From positions 22,974,640-23,038,639 of the forward strand of contig NC_058342.1 of NCBI RefSeq assembly GCF_905475395.1: a DNA stretch of 64,000 nucleotides. The letters run 5' to 3'. Shown here in pieces: positions 11,687 through 23,800 of this stretch. Below the pieces are notes generated by a model that saw only the letters and a list, made by a program, of their open reading frames with translations, did no database searches and had not been told where the DNA came from. The position numbers and the translations under genes were made by a program. This DNA comes from Chrysoperla carnea. Its lineage: Eukaryota; Arthropoda; Insecta; Neuroptera; Chrysopidae. Each line of letters opens with the position of its first letter. Position 1 is the first letter of the stretch.

Positions 11687-14600
11687 ATGTTGCTCAAATT
11701 TTCTATCTGTGTTATTTGTAAGTACAATTAAAACATATTTATAAACAAGGTATACTAAGTTTAGTCCCAAGTTTGTAACGCTTAAAACAAAATTTTGGTT
11801 TTGGTTTTTATAAAATCACGTAATTAGTCCATTTTCGGTTTTCTGTCCGTCTATCTGTCAACACGATAACTCAAAAACGAAAAAAGATAAAAAATTGAAA
11901 TTTTTACAGCGTACTCAGGACGTAAAAAGTGAGGTCGAGTTCGTAAATGAGCAATTTACGTCAATTGGGTCTTTTGTCCGTAGGACCCATCTTGTAAACC
12001 GTTAGAGATAGAACACATAGTTTAAATGTGTTGGATAAAATTTTAAATGTAAAAAATGTTCCTTATGAAAAAAATAAACAACTTTTGTTTGAAACCTTTT
12101 TTCGTAATCATGTTTACCCTTGAGGGCGCCAATTAGACGCAAATTGTATAGTATGTATTATATGAGAATATCAGTTATGTATGTGATAGGGTCATCAACA
12201 CTGTCAATACATGGTATTTCAACAATTAACTCACTCAATTGTTTGTTTTCACTTGCAAATTATAATTTATTAATCTATTTTTGCTGCAGTTTTCAATGTT
12301 TTTGGAGAGTTAAATTCACATCCAGCTGAATCTTCTATTACCTATAAAACTGAAGTTAAACGAACTCCAAAAAGTAAATCAATCGATTATTCAATTTGGC
12401 GAGGTAAGTAAAATTTAATTTTTTATTTTCATAATACATAAATTATCAAGATACAACTTTTTAAATATTCTCTGTAATAATTCACTGATAATATTAAGCT
12501 AGGCATATTTTCATATTTTAAGGATGCACGAGCGCCAGGTCTATTTTGGCTAAAAGGCTTTTTTTTATATGAAGTTTGACTAAGTGTAAATTAATTCAGA
12601 AAATTTTAGGTAGGATACTCGATTATTTAAATAAATAAATGGTTTCAAAAGTACCTAGACATATTTAACATTGATTTTATGGTAAAACAGTAGATAGATC
12701 ATATGTTTTCATTTAAATTCATAGATTTCTCCAAAACTAATTGGTGGGAATTAAACAAACAAAAAATACTATTTATATTAATAATATTATTGTGGCTAAT
12801 ACCGCTTTTTGTAATTAACCAATCAAAAAATAACTTGATTGGGGACATCATGCTCTAGCATCAGATTAGGCCTAGTTCTTCTTTTTTATTAAATAAAAAA
12901 AAAAATATGCTAGCTGAAGAAAAATTTTTTAGAGAATAGTTATCAAGGATAGTAAAGGTTATTCGCCTGTGTTAATAACTTTTAAGCCCGGGTAAATTTT
13001 CAAGATAAAGGTCAAATGACCTTGAAACTAGAATTTTAGGTCAAAGTCTCGGACACAGGCAAATGTCCTCTATTGACCTTCACAACTATTGGCTAAAGCA
13101 TTTTTATGTAGATAGAGTCAATTTCCTTCGAAATTTAACGATTTTCGAAAAAATGTTAAAATTGCAATCCAGATAACTAGGTCCAATCTGATGTTAGAAA
13201 ATGATGCCCCCCCTTCCCAACAAACTCTGTAACTTTTGTCTGAGTTATTTTTTGATTGATTAACTGCAAAACTAAAGTGACCCTTTATAATTCCCACAGG
13301 CGATGTAGAAGTATTTAAAATTGATATTGCTGGAGGTGTTAACTTTGACGACGTAAAAAAATGTGGAGATAATTGTTGGGATTTCGATAAAATATTTATT
13401 AACATCACAGAAATAGACAAGGATCACACTCGTATTGAATGGACAGTTCTATCAGATCCAACTAATTTAACATTATCAGACTGTGTTTACTTGAAAAATC
13501 ACAGTTGGTTTGGTGGTCCGGAACAAAAAGAACAATATTGGCCACTTGATGAGATCAAACTTGACAATTTTGCTTATGTTACAAAGGAAGATGGAAATTG
13601 CGCTGTTATCGAGCCATATTGGCTATCCGAAACTGGTACTTATATTTACATCGATCCCGAAACACCGTTATTTGTAACACAACATCGAAATCACGATGAA
13701 AACGATCAAGTGTGTTTCACAGCTAAAATCGATGGACCTTACATTCAACGGAAAAATTTAACACTCATCTATGACATTGTTGTGAAAGAAAACTTAAAAG
13801 AGGCTCACAAACATGCTGTGAAAACATTCTTCGGTAAACCAACTGGAATACCAAATGCAAAAATGTTTGAAGAACCAATTTGGTCCACTTGGGCGAAATT
13901 CAAACGTGACGTGAACACCACAGTCGTTGATACATTTGCCAAAGAGATTCTTGCAAACAACTTCACAGGACAATTCGAATTGGACGACGACTGGGAAATA
14001 TGCTACGGTGCATTAGAATTCCGTAAATCGAAATTCAATGATCCAAAAGCTGTTGTGAAAAAATTACATGATCAAGGTTTTCGTGTAACACTTTGGGTCC
14101 ATCCATTTATCAACACAAATTGTGAGCCATATTTTTCGGACGCAAAAAAGAAAGGATATTTAGTGAAAAATGAACAAGGAGAAGTTGAAACACAATGGTG
14201 GAATAGTGGTAAAAGAGAAGCATCCATTGTTGATTTTACAAATGAAGAGGCAAGAAATTGGTGGGCAGAACGTTTATGGAAGTTGAAAAATGAAACCGGT
14301 TTGGATAGTTATAAATTTGATGCTGGTGAATCCAGCTGGACTCCTCAAGTAAGTTCTGCATCGCGTTGAAAATACATTTAATACAAAATTGGTTGGTTGG
14401 CTTGTGCTCCCCTTAGGGTTACCACCTCAAAGTTCCGAGAAATCGGGAGATAAAATTAGCACTCCTGGTGCCATCCTTTGTATATCTGTCTTAGCTTCCG
14501 ATGGTGTTTCTCCAGCATTGCAACAATTTGAAATCATATAATTTCCATTCTAAGTTCAAAATTTCTGGAGTTAAAACACCATTTAAAATTTTTATGCACA

Positions 14601-15539
14601 TTTATTTTTAGATTCCAGTTCTATTTGGAGGAAAAAATGATACTTTGCTTAAAGTACCAAATGCGTTCACCACTGAATATGTAAAAACATGCGCTCAATT
14701 TGGGGATTTAATAGAAGTACGATCCGGTTACAAATCACAAGAGTTGCCAATATTTGTACGTATTGTGGATAAAGATACTCGTTGGGGCTTCGAAAACGGT
14801 TTACGCACTTTGATTACGACGTTGTTACAAATGAATTTAGCTGGATATCCATTAGTGTTACCTGATATGGTTGGTGGAAACTTGTATAAAGGTGATACAA
14901 TTACTGGTGAATTGTTTATTCGATGGCTACAAGCTAATACTTTTATGCCAAGTGTCCAATTTTCGTTGGTCCCTTGGGATTTTAAAGAAGAAAAGATTGA
15001 TGTAAGTTTTTTTCACCTTGAAACTGAAACTAAAATATGGTAATTGTTGGAGTTAGTTTTTATCCCTCCAAGGTGTTAAATCCTGCTTATGACAGTTCCA
15101 AAAGACATCGCCGATTAATTTCTCCATTTTCTAGGTATTGGGAATTTCCCAGAAATTCGTGAAATTACACGCTGAATACACACCAGTGATTATTGAAGAA
15201 GCAAAGACAGCTATTAAAGAAGGTATCCCACTAAACGCACCTGTATGGTGGGTAGCCCCAGAAGACCCTCAGACATACCGAATAAGTGATCGTAAGTTGA
15301 TGGTACTTAAAATTTTAAAAAGAATGTTATTTTAATTGCTCAATTCTTTTCTAGAATTTTTGTTAGGTGATAAAATTTTAGCAGCTCCAGTTGTTGTTGA
15401 AGGTGCAGTGAAGCGAGATGTTTATTTACCAAGTGGAAAGTGGAAGGATGGAAACAATGGAAGTGTTTATGAAGGAGGACGTACTCTTAAGGATTATCCA
15501 GCTCCAATTGATGTTTTACCATTTTTCGTACGCCAATAA
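11687..15539 (+). CDS. MYORG-like: Secreted glycoside hydrolase family 31 (myogenesis-regulating glycosidase / tobi type)
   Basis: Six exons join in phase: 11687-11717, 12290-12403, 13300-14348, 14612-15001, 15135-15291 and 15355-15539, giving 641 aa. Exon 1 encodes only MLLKFSICVI plus one base; with exon 2 it makes a short hydrophobic leader (MLLKFSICVIFFNVFGELNS), a likely signal peptide. The GH31 barrel occupies roughly residues 240-570. The motif YKFDAGESSW contains the expected nucleophile D389, and VDKDTRWGFENG holds the probable acid/base D451; LPDMVGGN is also typical of MYORG-like GH31. Family members hydrolyse alpha-linked sugars: human MYORG is an alpha-galactosidase, Drosophila tobi an insulin-responsive alpha-glucosidase. 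Human MYORG has an N-terminal membrane anchor, which is not seen here, so I infer secretion. Substrate is not deducible. Introns 1 and 2 contain repeats. The exon-1 choice fits start, phase and leader, but rests on sequence alone. Confidence 0.9.
11749..12137 (+). repeat. Dispersed repeat 'TTTAGTCCCAAGTTTG', copy A (GH31 intron 1)
   Basis: Runs from 'ggtatactaagtttagtccc' through 'aacacgataactcaaaaacg' and 'cttgtaaaccgttagagat' to 'gagggcgccaatta'. The same order of phrases recurs at 15999-16260, 24671-25010, 42034-42400, 57215-57615 (-) and, truncated, 32690-32765 (-). No coding potential and no obvious terminal repeats. I know this phrase set as a common interspersed repeat of insect genomes, but cannot name its class. 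Confidence 0.7.
12522..12760 (+). repeat. MITE family GGATGYACGAGC, copy in GH31 intron 2
   Basis: Begins GGATGCACGAGCGCCAGG; the following sequence, including 'aaataaataaatggtttcaaaag' style text and 'gatttctccaaaacta', matches the copy at 35363-35590 and, inverted, the one ending near 48985. The right border is unclear; the rest of intron 2 up to 13299 shows no exon. Confidence 0.5.
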
Positions 15540-15998
15540 TTTTTTTAGGAAAATTTCTTGTGAATAAATTTTAAATAAATATAATTTTTTCTTACGAAAT
15601 AATTTCCTAAGTCTTTCTGTGTATATTACCATGATTTTCTGTTCCATAGACACTCAATCTTTAAGCCACTATTTCAGGAGCCTCAAAAACAATTAAGAGG
15701 CGATTACACATCTACTATAGCCTTCCAAATTTTTTTTATGGTTGGATTAAGTAATCTTATTTTTATTTATTTTTGAAATAATTCACACTTTCCGAGTGGA
15801 TCTTTTATCACCGGAATAAGAAACATTTATTTATATTAATAAAATGAAAATGCAAATTTTTATAAACTGGTAATCAAACAAGATTTTTACAATTGAAATC
15901 ATTGACACTTTCCGTGTAGATCTTTTATCACCGGAATACGAAAATTTTCTTGATATATTTTTACATATTTATACCCTGTATAAATTTAATATAAATCA
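15540..15998. other. GH31 3' flank
   Basis: Follows the GH31 stop codon. An AATAAA occurs close after the stop (about 15563), a likely polyadenylation signal. Two near-identical phrases ('cactttccgagtggatcttttatcaccgg' type, near 15786 and 15904) form a 120-bp-spaced direct repeat. No gene seen. Confidence 0.45.
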
Positions 15999-16260
15999 AG
16001 GTATACTAAGTTTAGTCCCAAGTTTGCAATGCTTGAAAATATTGATAAGGGATTCCGGTTGTTTTTTTGTCCGTCTGTGGACACGATAACTCAAAGATGA
16101 AAAGAGATATCAAGTTTAAATTTTTATAGCGTGGTCAGGACGTAAAAATTTAGACTAAGCTCGTAAATGAGCAACTTGTAGGTCGATAATTGTAGGTTAA
16201 AGTCATGAACACAGGCAAATGTCCTCCATTTCCCTTGACAACTTTTGATTTAAGCATTTT
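15999..16260 (+). repeat. Dispersed repeat 'TTTAGTCCCAAGTTTG', copy B
   Basis: Starts 'ggtatactaagtttagtccc' and continues with 'gacacgataactcaa' and 'cgtaaatgagcaac', then departs from the other copies and runs into sequence (acacaggcaaatgtcctc) also found near 13052 in GH31 intron 2. Confidence 0.6.
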
Positions 16261-16359
16261 TCCATAGTTTTTTCGTCTTTTCTTTTTATTAAATGCAATA
16301 TTGACTTTTTAACTCGCATTTCCTCCGAAAGTTAACGTTTTTCGAAAAAAAATATTTTA

Positions 16360-16570
16360 ACACTTGACATAGTTCGCCAAAATTCATTTTTTTCTTTTCA
16401 CAATAAGGCATCTGGTGGTCGCTATATAAAATTTTCATTATTGCCATTTAGTTTGTCAAAATCGACGGACGCATTTGGCTTCTAGTGTGCCACATAGGAA
16501 GAGACATAGACTGATAAAGACATTATCACTGCTTTGCATTGCTCAGTCGGGTTACAAAAAGGGCGAGTTT
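16360..16570 (+). repeat. Single unit related to the tandem repeat at 18710-19215
   Basis: Contains 'catagttcgccaaaattcat', 'ctggtggtcgctatat' and 'ctctagtgtgccacatagg'-like phrases in the same order as the tandem array about 2.3 kb downstream, so the two are related copies. Confidence 0.5.
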
Positions 16571-16743
16571 TCAAATTGAATTCTTAGTCATAATTTAGAA
16601 AGTTTTAAAAATTCGTCATGTCGCGACAGGTAATTGACTACGCGATGTTTTTCAATTCAGGCCAACTTAATTCAGTAAACTGTACTTCGTCATTAGTTCC
16701 TTTAATTTTCGACTATAATTTATTGGCTAAACTTACCTTGAAA

Positions 16744-17003
16744 CGATTAATAAATAAATAAATAATAATGGAGTTTAACCTCCGTTTTTACGACATTCGC
16801 CTTATCACAGAGGCCATCCACATCATTATTTGTTAATCTTTATTTATTAATTTACATTAATTTTTGCAATTACATTTATGATGTAAGTGGAATTAATTAT
16901 AATTGTTCACACTGCCGCTGTCTGGATTCGAACCCGCAACCTAAGTCTAAGTACTCAAACGGTCGAAGACTAACGCCTTAGACCGCTCAGCCATTTAGAC
17001 TCC
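16744..17003 (-). repeat. tRNA-derived SINE
   Basis: On the minus strand a tRNA-like head carries an intact box A (TGGCTGAGCGGT, 16982-16993) and box B (GGTTCGAATCC, 16924-16934), spaced as in a class II (Leu/Ser-like) tRNA. The acceptor and T stems do not pair well, so it is not a functional tRNA. A roughly 170-bp unrelated body follows and ends in a (TTAT)n tail near 16744-16768. This head-body-tail layout is that of a tRNA-derived SINE transcribed by RNA polymerase III. Confidence 0.65.
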
Positions 17004-18418
17004 TTGAAACGATTCCAAAGTTAAAATTCACGCATTTTTATGGAATATAATTGATATATTCAAATATTAGTTGCACATTGATGTGAAAATAAAGAAAATC
17101 AAACAAAAGTTGTATTTTGACAATAAATTTATTTAAAAATTAAAAAAATGGGAAATTACAAACGTAATAAATACAATTTTTTTTTTAAATAAGATTTTGG
17201 TATAGAATACTTGTTTTTTTTGTTTTTTTTTTTTTTTGTTTTTTGATACGTAGGAAAAAGTTTTGTTTTTTATAAGAAAGTGTTTTACAAAATACAAAAA
17301 TTGTAGCTTAAAATTGTATAAATACTTGAATACGAATTCATTATTAGCTATTTACTATCGAAGAATACCTCTAAAATGCAATTGATTAGTTCAAAATTTT
17401 GTGTGAATTTTCATTTCTTTTTATAAAAGTGAATTGCTTGGAATAATTTTGGCATCATAATTTTTTTTTAATTTAATTGTAACAAATCCGTTATATCACT
17501 CTTAAAATCGAGTTAAAGATCCTCTAAAAAGAGTTATAACACATGTACAGGCCTTCCAATTCATTTCTCCCATTGAGATAATCTGGCGAAAAAAAAATGT
17601 TGTTCTGCGCCATATTTATCCTATTTTTATGGATCACTACGTATACTTTGCCATGAAAGTTCCCAATCAGATATTGGCATCTTGAATCCTCTATTCTTAC
17701 CAGAACTGAATAATCATAGACCGCACCGTTCGATTTTATAAGATTACATGGATCATAAACAAAAGCGATGGATTATTCGGAAAATTGTTATTCCTCCAAA
17801 GACTCCTGAAATCATCGACTTTGTCCGTTGCCCCTACTTAGGTAAGGTTCATGTATTTGCCTAAGAAATGATACGTTTGTTTTAACTCTCATTAAAGGTT
17901 CTCTATTAGTTAAACAGACCTTATTTCTCACTATTTTAAAAAACTATAAAAGAGGAAAAAATCGATTGTGTTATCGCAGAAAAATTAATACTTTTGTCAT
18001 AATTGAGCAAGACCACAAATTTAATATTAGCTAAACATTTAACTTTTCTTAAAGGGGCCTGAGATAATTTTTTTTTTATAAAATTATTTTATTGTACTTG
18101 GTTTAATTATTTTTTTTTTAGTAGAATTTCTCCGCGCGTTTTTTGTGTTAGCAAAATGTTTTTTGTATCACTTATTTTGGAATAGTGTTTTCCAAAAATT
18201 GAACTTTTTGGGAAATATAATAATTTGGATCAATTAATTGCTAATTCTATTTTTTTAAGTCAAAATTTAAGAAATATGCCTTTTTAAGCATATCTATAGG
18301 ATCTTAGGTCATAATTTTAGGGGTCAGATTTACTAACCCCAAGATACTACCAAGAATTAATGGAAAGTATAAATTTAATAACAGTCAAATTTGTTTAAGT
18401 TAGTTATCGGCTCAAAAA
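17004..18418. other. Intergenic, no gene recognised
   Basis: A+T-rich, with long T runs near 17210-17245 and 18065-18120. No exon could be supported. Confidence 0.4.
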
Positions 18419-18652
18419 TTTTATTTAAAAAATCAAAAAACCCGACTGAATAAACTGGAAAGAAAAAAAAACAAGTCCAGCAGTTTACATAGCGACATAG
18501 CGGGACGGGACCCATTAAAATCTACACCGGATTTTCACAATAATGGTTTCATCGAATTTTCACAATAATGGATCCCGCTATGTAAACTGCTGTACTTGTT
18601 TTTTTTTTCTTTCAGTTTATATTTACTCAGTCGGGATTTTTGATTTTTTAAA
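18419..18652. mobile_element. Foldback element with long inverted arms
   Basis: The left arm (about 18419-18512) contains ATTTAAAAAATCAAAAA, CCCGACTGAATA and CAGCAGTTTACATAGCG. The right arm (about 18566-18652) holds their complements CGCTATGTAAACTGCTG, TACTCAGTCGGG and TTTTTGATTTTTTAAAT. The loop carries two copies of 'tttcacaataatgg'. The fragment would form a hairpin of about 90-bp arms. No coding sequence. Confidence 0.7.
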
Positions 18653-18709
18653 TAACTTTTTTTATTTTACCCTTTTTGGTTAGGATTTTCAAATACCTAT
18701 TCAACGATA

Positions 18710-19215
18710 CCCCACTTGGCATAGTTCGCCAAAACTCATTTTTTTTTCACAATATGGCGCCTGGTGGTAGCTATATTAAATTTTCATAATTGCCATATCT
18801 TCAGTAGCACTCGCAAGGTTAAGAAAAATCGATAGACGTCAGAATCATCAAAATCGGCCGACGCGTTTGGTCTCTAGTGTGTCACATAGGAACACACTTA
18901 CATTTTCAAAATATGGCGTCTGGTGGTCGCCATATTGAATTTTCATTACTGCCATATCTTCAGTAACATTCGTTAGATTAATATAAATCGATTGACGTCA
19001 GAGCCATCATAATCGGTCGTCCCTTTTGATCTCTAGTGTGCCACATAGGAACACATTTACAATTTCACAATATGGCGTCTGGTGGTCGCCATATTGAATT
19101 TTCAAATAATCAAAATCGACCAACGCGTTTGGCCTCTAATGTGCCACATAATAACAGACATATACTGATAAACAAATTACCACTACTTTGCGTTGCTCAT
19201 GCTGGTAACAAAAAG
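18710..19215 (+). repeat. Tandem repeat, about three units of roughly 170 bp
   Basis: Each unit has the order 'acaatatggcgtctggtggt', 'cgccatattgaattttca', 'atcgattgacgtcag' and 'ctctagtgtgccacatagga'. Units start near 18755, 18910 and 19065; the last one is shortened. A related single unit lies at 16360-16570. An open frame through the last units has no domain and is rejected as a gene. Confidence 0.65.
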
Positions 19216-19259
19216 GGCGAGCTTTCAAATTGAATGCTTAGTCATAATTAAGCAAGTTT

Positions 19260-20592
19260 TAAAAATTCGTCAAGAGAAGCGATATGTCGTGACAGGCAAT
19301 TGACTACGCGATATTTTTCAGTTTAGGCCAACTTAATCCAATAAAGTGTACTTCATCATTTAATTGTCGGCCATGTCGACAGTGCCTTTAATGTCGACCA
19401 TAATTTATTGGCTAAACTAACCCAGAAATGATTCCAAAGTTAAGAGCCGAATAATATAACTTCGTCAAGTTTAACTGTATAGAATTACTAATGGCGGAAT
19501 TTAAATGTTCGATCGAAGCTTAATTTTAAGAATTAGATGATCAAAGCAAAATTGTCTTAATTTTAAAATCAGTCTCAACGAATAAAAAAATTTTGTTTTA
19601 ATGGCTAGAATTTCGAAAATGCAGAGAGAGCGCTTTAAATGAAGTGTTCTATAGCAAGGGAGTGTTAAAGCTTCGATCGAACAGATAAGCTAAAAGCAAC
19701 AAAAAATTTATTGCCTTATAATTTGAAAATATTGCTATGTAAATATATAGCTCCCTTGCTTATTGTCATTAAATAATTAAAGCTTTAGCAAATAAATTCG
19801 AAAAGTGCATATTAAATGAGCTCTCAAGAACCAGTCTGAATTTATGGAATATTCCAGAAGAGTTCATAATCTCACAACTAAATATATTTCCCCTGGAACA
19901 TCCTGTTACCACCAATGCAAGACGTTTTCTAGTGTAATTCATATTTTAGTTATCTTCGAAAATGGCTTTTTTCTGTATTCTGTGTTTCTTTCCATTACCG
20001 AGATCAAAATGAATTTAAATCGTTTGTGCGAAGATTAAATATGACTAAGACCTTAAAAGATCGAAATCATTTTGATACAAACAGGAGAAAAACTTACTTA
20101 CAAAACCAGGTGGAATTTTGATCTACAAATGACTTAAATGATTAGAATTGAAAGTATGCCATTTAGATCATTCTCGGAGTTACACCTGTTTGAGACGAAA
20201 TCATAGATCACTCACGAGAAAACCTCGAAAAGTTGGATTAGGTTTTATTCATTGTAACACTGATTAAGCCAGGTCTTCAAGTGATTTGTAAAGAAATCCT
20301 TAAAATTAAAATTAAGGCATTTCAATCACTCTCGATGTTACACCTGGGTGAGACGAAATCATAGATTAACTCACGAGCAAACCTCGAACAGTTAAATTAG
20401 GTTTAGGAAGATCAAAAGATGAATTACACTAAAAGTCGAACCCAATCGTCCACATAATTATATGGAAGTGCTTTAATAAAAATGATTTAGCCATATTTTC
20501 AACTTAAGTCCCACTTTAATTCTTTTTAAAGTGAATAAATATTTACGCGTAAAAACGTGAAGCTTTTTCGCATGAAAATTATTAACTAAATG
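19260..20592. other. Intergenic with a direct duplication
   Basis: No gene seen. Between 20165 and 20410 a block reading 'gagacgaaatcatagat...ctcacgagaaaacctcgaa' occurs twice about 170 bp apart, a local tandem duplication. Confidence 0.45.
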
Positions 20593-20730
20593 GACCAAAA
20601 GCCAGCACTAAAAAAAAAATTTAAGCTTACCTGTTGCAAAGTTTTGATCGTGTTAGCTCACTCTGATCGAGATTTACACGTGATCGTGACTTTGCGACAG
20701 GTTAGCATAAATTTTAATTTTTCATACTGG
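20593..20730. mobile_element. Small foldback/MITE
   Basis: Outer ends GCCAGCACTAAAAA and TTTTTCATACTGGC pair, and inner arms TTACCTGTTGCAAAG and CTTTGCGACAGGTTA pair, leaving a loop around 'gctcactctgatcgag'. It lies about 125 bp after the alpha-catenin stop codon, possibly within its 3' UTR. Confidence 0.55.
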
Positions 20731-20854
20731 CTCTACGTCTAAAATATATATTAATTAATTAATTTCTACAAGAGTGAGTCATTTTAATTTTAATTAAAAA
20801 TAATATAAAATTTTGGTAATTAAATAAATGGTTTGTTTCTCTCTTTTTTTACTC

Positions 20855-23800
20855 CTAAACTGATTCAGTTGGGCTTTGGAATTCCGATAATGCATGTATA
20901 GGATTTTGCACTTTCTTTTGTGAACCTTTTCGTACTTTAGCGCGCACTTCTTCGGGTCGTTCAGGTCGTACCAATGGTTTCTTTTCGGGTGCCTTCATTT
21001 TCCATACAACAATTGGGGACTGAAAAAACAAAATGAATTTTAGAAAATCGATTTGTTTTAAAAATAAAATAAGTTTGTAAAACTTACAGAAATGGTTCCT
21101 TGTCGAGTGTATTTTGTTGAAGCTACATAAGATGATTTTACAGTGAGGACGACTGCATTCATTAAATTTTTAGCTGCTTGAATTAACGAGGTTGCACTGT
21201 CCAACTGTAAAGAATACAAAAATTTATATTTATAAAAAGTTATAAGAGGGGGAGGTGTAAGGTTAAAGTACAGGAGGCTGTGAATAACAATATTACGATC
21301 CGGTGTCCCTTCCTTGAGAACAAACTGTCACCTGAAGGAAGGCGAGATGTCTCCGGATAAGATGTGCGATTTTAAGCGTATATAACTATAGGATTCTGTC
21401 AAGCCAATACGCCGCGCAGAAAATCCACAGCTTCTCCGGAAGGGATTTCTCCAAGGATTGATGGATCCAAGTTTTCGGACCCAAACATTCCATACCTGAC
21501 ACTCTGCAGGTGACTACGGAAACTTCATCGTTCTCCATACAAGCCTTACATGTACGATCATCAGAGATTTCCAAATTATGAAGGTGGTTTAATCGACAGT
21601 GTGCTGCCAAAAGTCTCACCACCCTTCTCAATTGTGTTCTAGTGAGCTTCAATTAGACACAGTTAAATGTCCCAGCTTAGAAACTTAGGGTCAAGACTTG
21701 ATTTATATTTCATATACACAGAGTTTAAAATTGTGACTTACCCCAGAAACAATCAACTCCCCACTAATATTTTGAACATCAGCTTTGACCTTTGATGTAA
21801 TATTCATTTGATGACAGTAAAGTGCAATTCGTTGTAAATAAGCCAATAAATCCTTTTTCGTAGAACTCTCAGGACATTGATCAGCAATTTGACGTGTTAA
21901 TTTATCGAGTTTTGTACCAGCCTCGGAGATTTTCTTAGCTGCATTGATTACATCCATTGTAGTTTTCAGAGGACCACGGCCACGCGTGAAGTCAGTCATT
22001 TCCATCATAATCATGCACATATGTTTGGCCAAAACAATGATATCGTTACCGGCATCGTCCCATTTTGCAACTTCACGATCGAATTTAAGTTTTTCACTAC
22101 GGAAGAATTCCACTTGTTGGGCAATCTTTTGTTTATCTTCTTCGGGCATTTTACGCATGGCTTCCTGGAAACATAAAAATATAAATTTAAAATGTAATAT
22201 TTTAAAAAAACTCTTACTTTCAGGAAAGAAAACTTTTTGCTTTGTAAAAGTAAACCTCATTTTCTCCATGCTCAATTTGAGCCTTTTCGGCAGTCGCCAT
22301 TGTAGTAAAAAGATTCACAAGCTTCGGTAAGAGGGATTTCTTAGATAATAAGATAACCCCCCCCCCTCCTAATGACAGTTTTAGTTCCTTGAATCATTTG
22401 AAAATTCAAAATTTCATTTAATTATTTAGCTTTCGATATTTCGAAAACCAAGGCAGATATCGAAAATTTGTATTCTTATTTTTCGTTTACAATCATGAAG
22501 TTATAATAAAATTCATCATCAAAGTTGAAAATAAGGTACAAATAATTTCAGCCTCAAATCTAAAATTGCCTTGGTGCTCGTACTACCTTAATCAAAATAA
22601 TTTTAAAATGCACAATACTTACTCTGGCTGTAGTAATTCCACTGATGTCTGGATATTCGTCAACTCCATGTTGGTCTCCAGTTTGTGCACTCGCTGAAAG
22701 GGAAATGAATACAATTTCAAAAATTTATTCACATGAAAAAACAAAAAAATATGATACATACATTTACTCCTTGTTTCCAAAGTATAGTTCTCATCCAATT
22801 CGACATCTTCTGGATCTAAATCATCATCGGCACGATTCATGAGGACAGCACGACGAATTTCACGAACACCATCATAAACTAATCGCGATGCATCAATAAA
22901 ATCATTCTCATCAACCTCTTGTGGTGGATTACTAGACAACGCTCCGACAGCAATTTTAACACGTTGTCCAAATTTCGGCATAACTTGATCATGCAACACT
23001 TTAACCGCTTCCAAAACACGATTTGTATAGATACACGGTTCATAGTTATTCATTTCCGCTCCAACCACCGTACAAACGCGATCTGATCTACCACGAATTG
23101 CTCCGGCAGTACGCTCCAAAGTATCGGCGTCTCCTTCTTGTAAGGCTAATACGCATTTATTGACATCTTCCAAAATATGATTCTCGGAAACGGCCAAGAA
23201 ATCGTCAATTGTCGTGATATCATCAACAGCTTCAGTTAGAATTCGAACTTGTTTCTCCCATGTCTTGTGGAAGACATCCATATTATCCTGAGCAACTTTG
23301 CTCCGAGGACGTGCAGCTAAAATTCTTGCAGCGTTAATCACCTGTGGACAAAGTGTTTCAATTTGTGCGGCTGCGTAGCGTACCATTTTAACGCCATCTT
23401 CATTATTCGACATGCTGCAGACAAGATTAGCAACTTCCACGAGTTTATTTGCATGCTCAGTAAAAATAATTGCACATTCTTCGACCTCTTTTTCGTTACC
23501 ATTTCTTGCCGCTTGAATTAATACTTCTAATGGTGCGTTTGTTTCTAAGAAACTATCAGATACATGATCAACAACTGCTTTGCGTAATTGACGACGAAGA
23601 TCTCGAGTTTTTCGACACATTTGATCGATAGCTCGTTCCAATCCATCACTTTGTTCTTTTTGCCCAACATTCGACATATACTCAGATAGCAAATCTTGCA
23701 AAGCTTGTCGTACTGCATTACATTCGGCCACAATACGTTCTCGACGTTCATCACGTGTACACGATGAATCTGCCATTAGAGCAGCTCCACTTATAATACT

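Noticed and set aside
16918-17003. Functional tRNA-Leu or tRNA-Ser on the minus strand
   Set aside because: Box A and B are good, but acceptor and T stems do not pair and no sensible anticodon arm forms; the SINE reading fits better.
19036-19233. 65-codon open frame
   Set aside because: Lies within the 170-bp tandem repeat; coding appearance comes from the repeat unit.
21944-22330. 128-codon plus-strand open frame
   Set aside because: Shadow of alpha-catenin exon 4 on the opposite strand.
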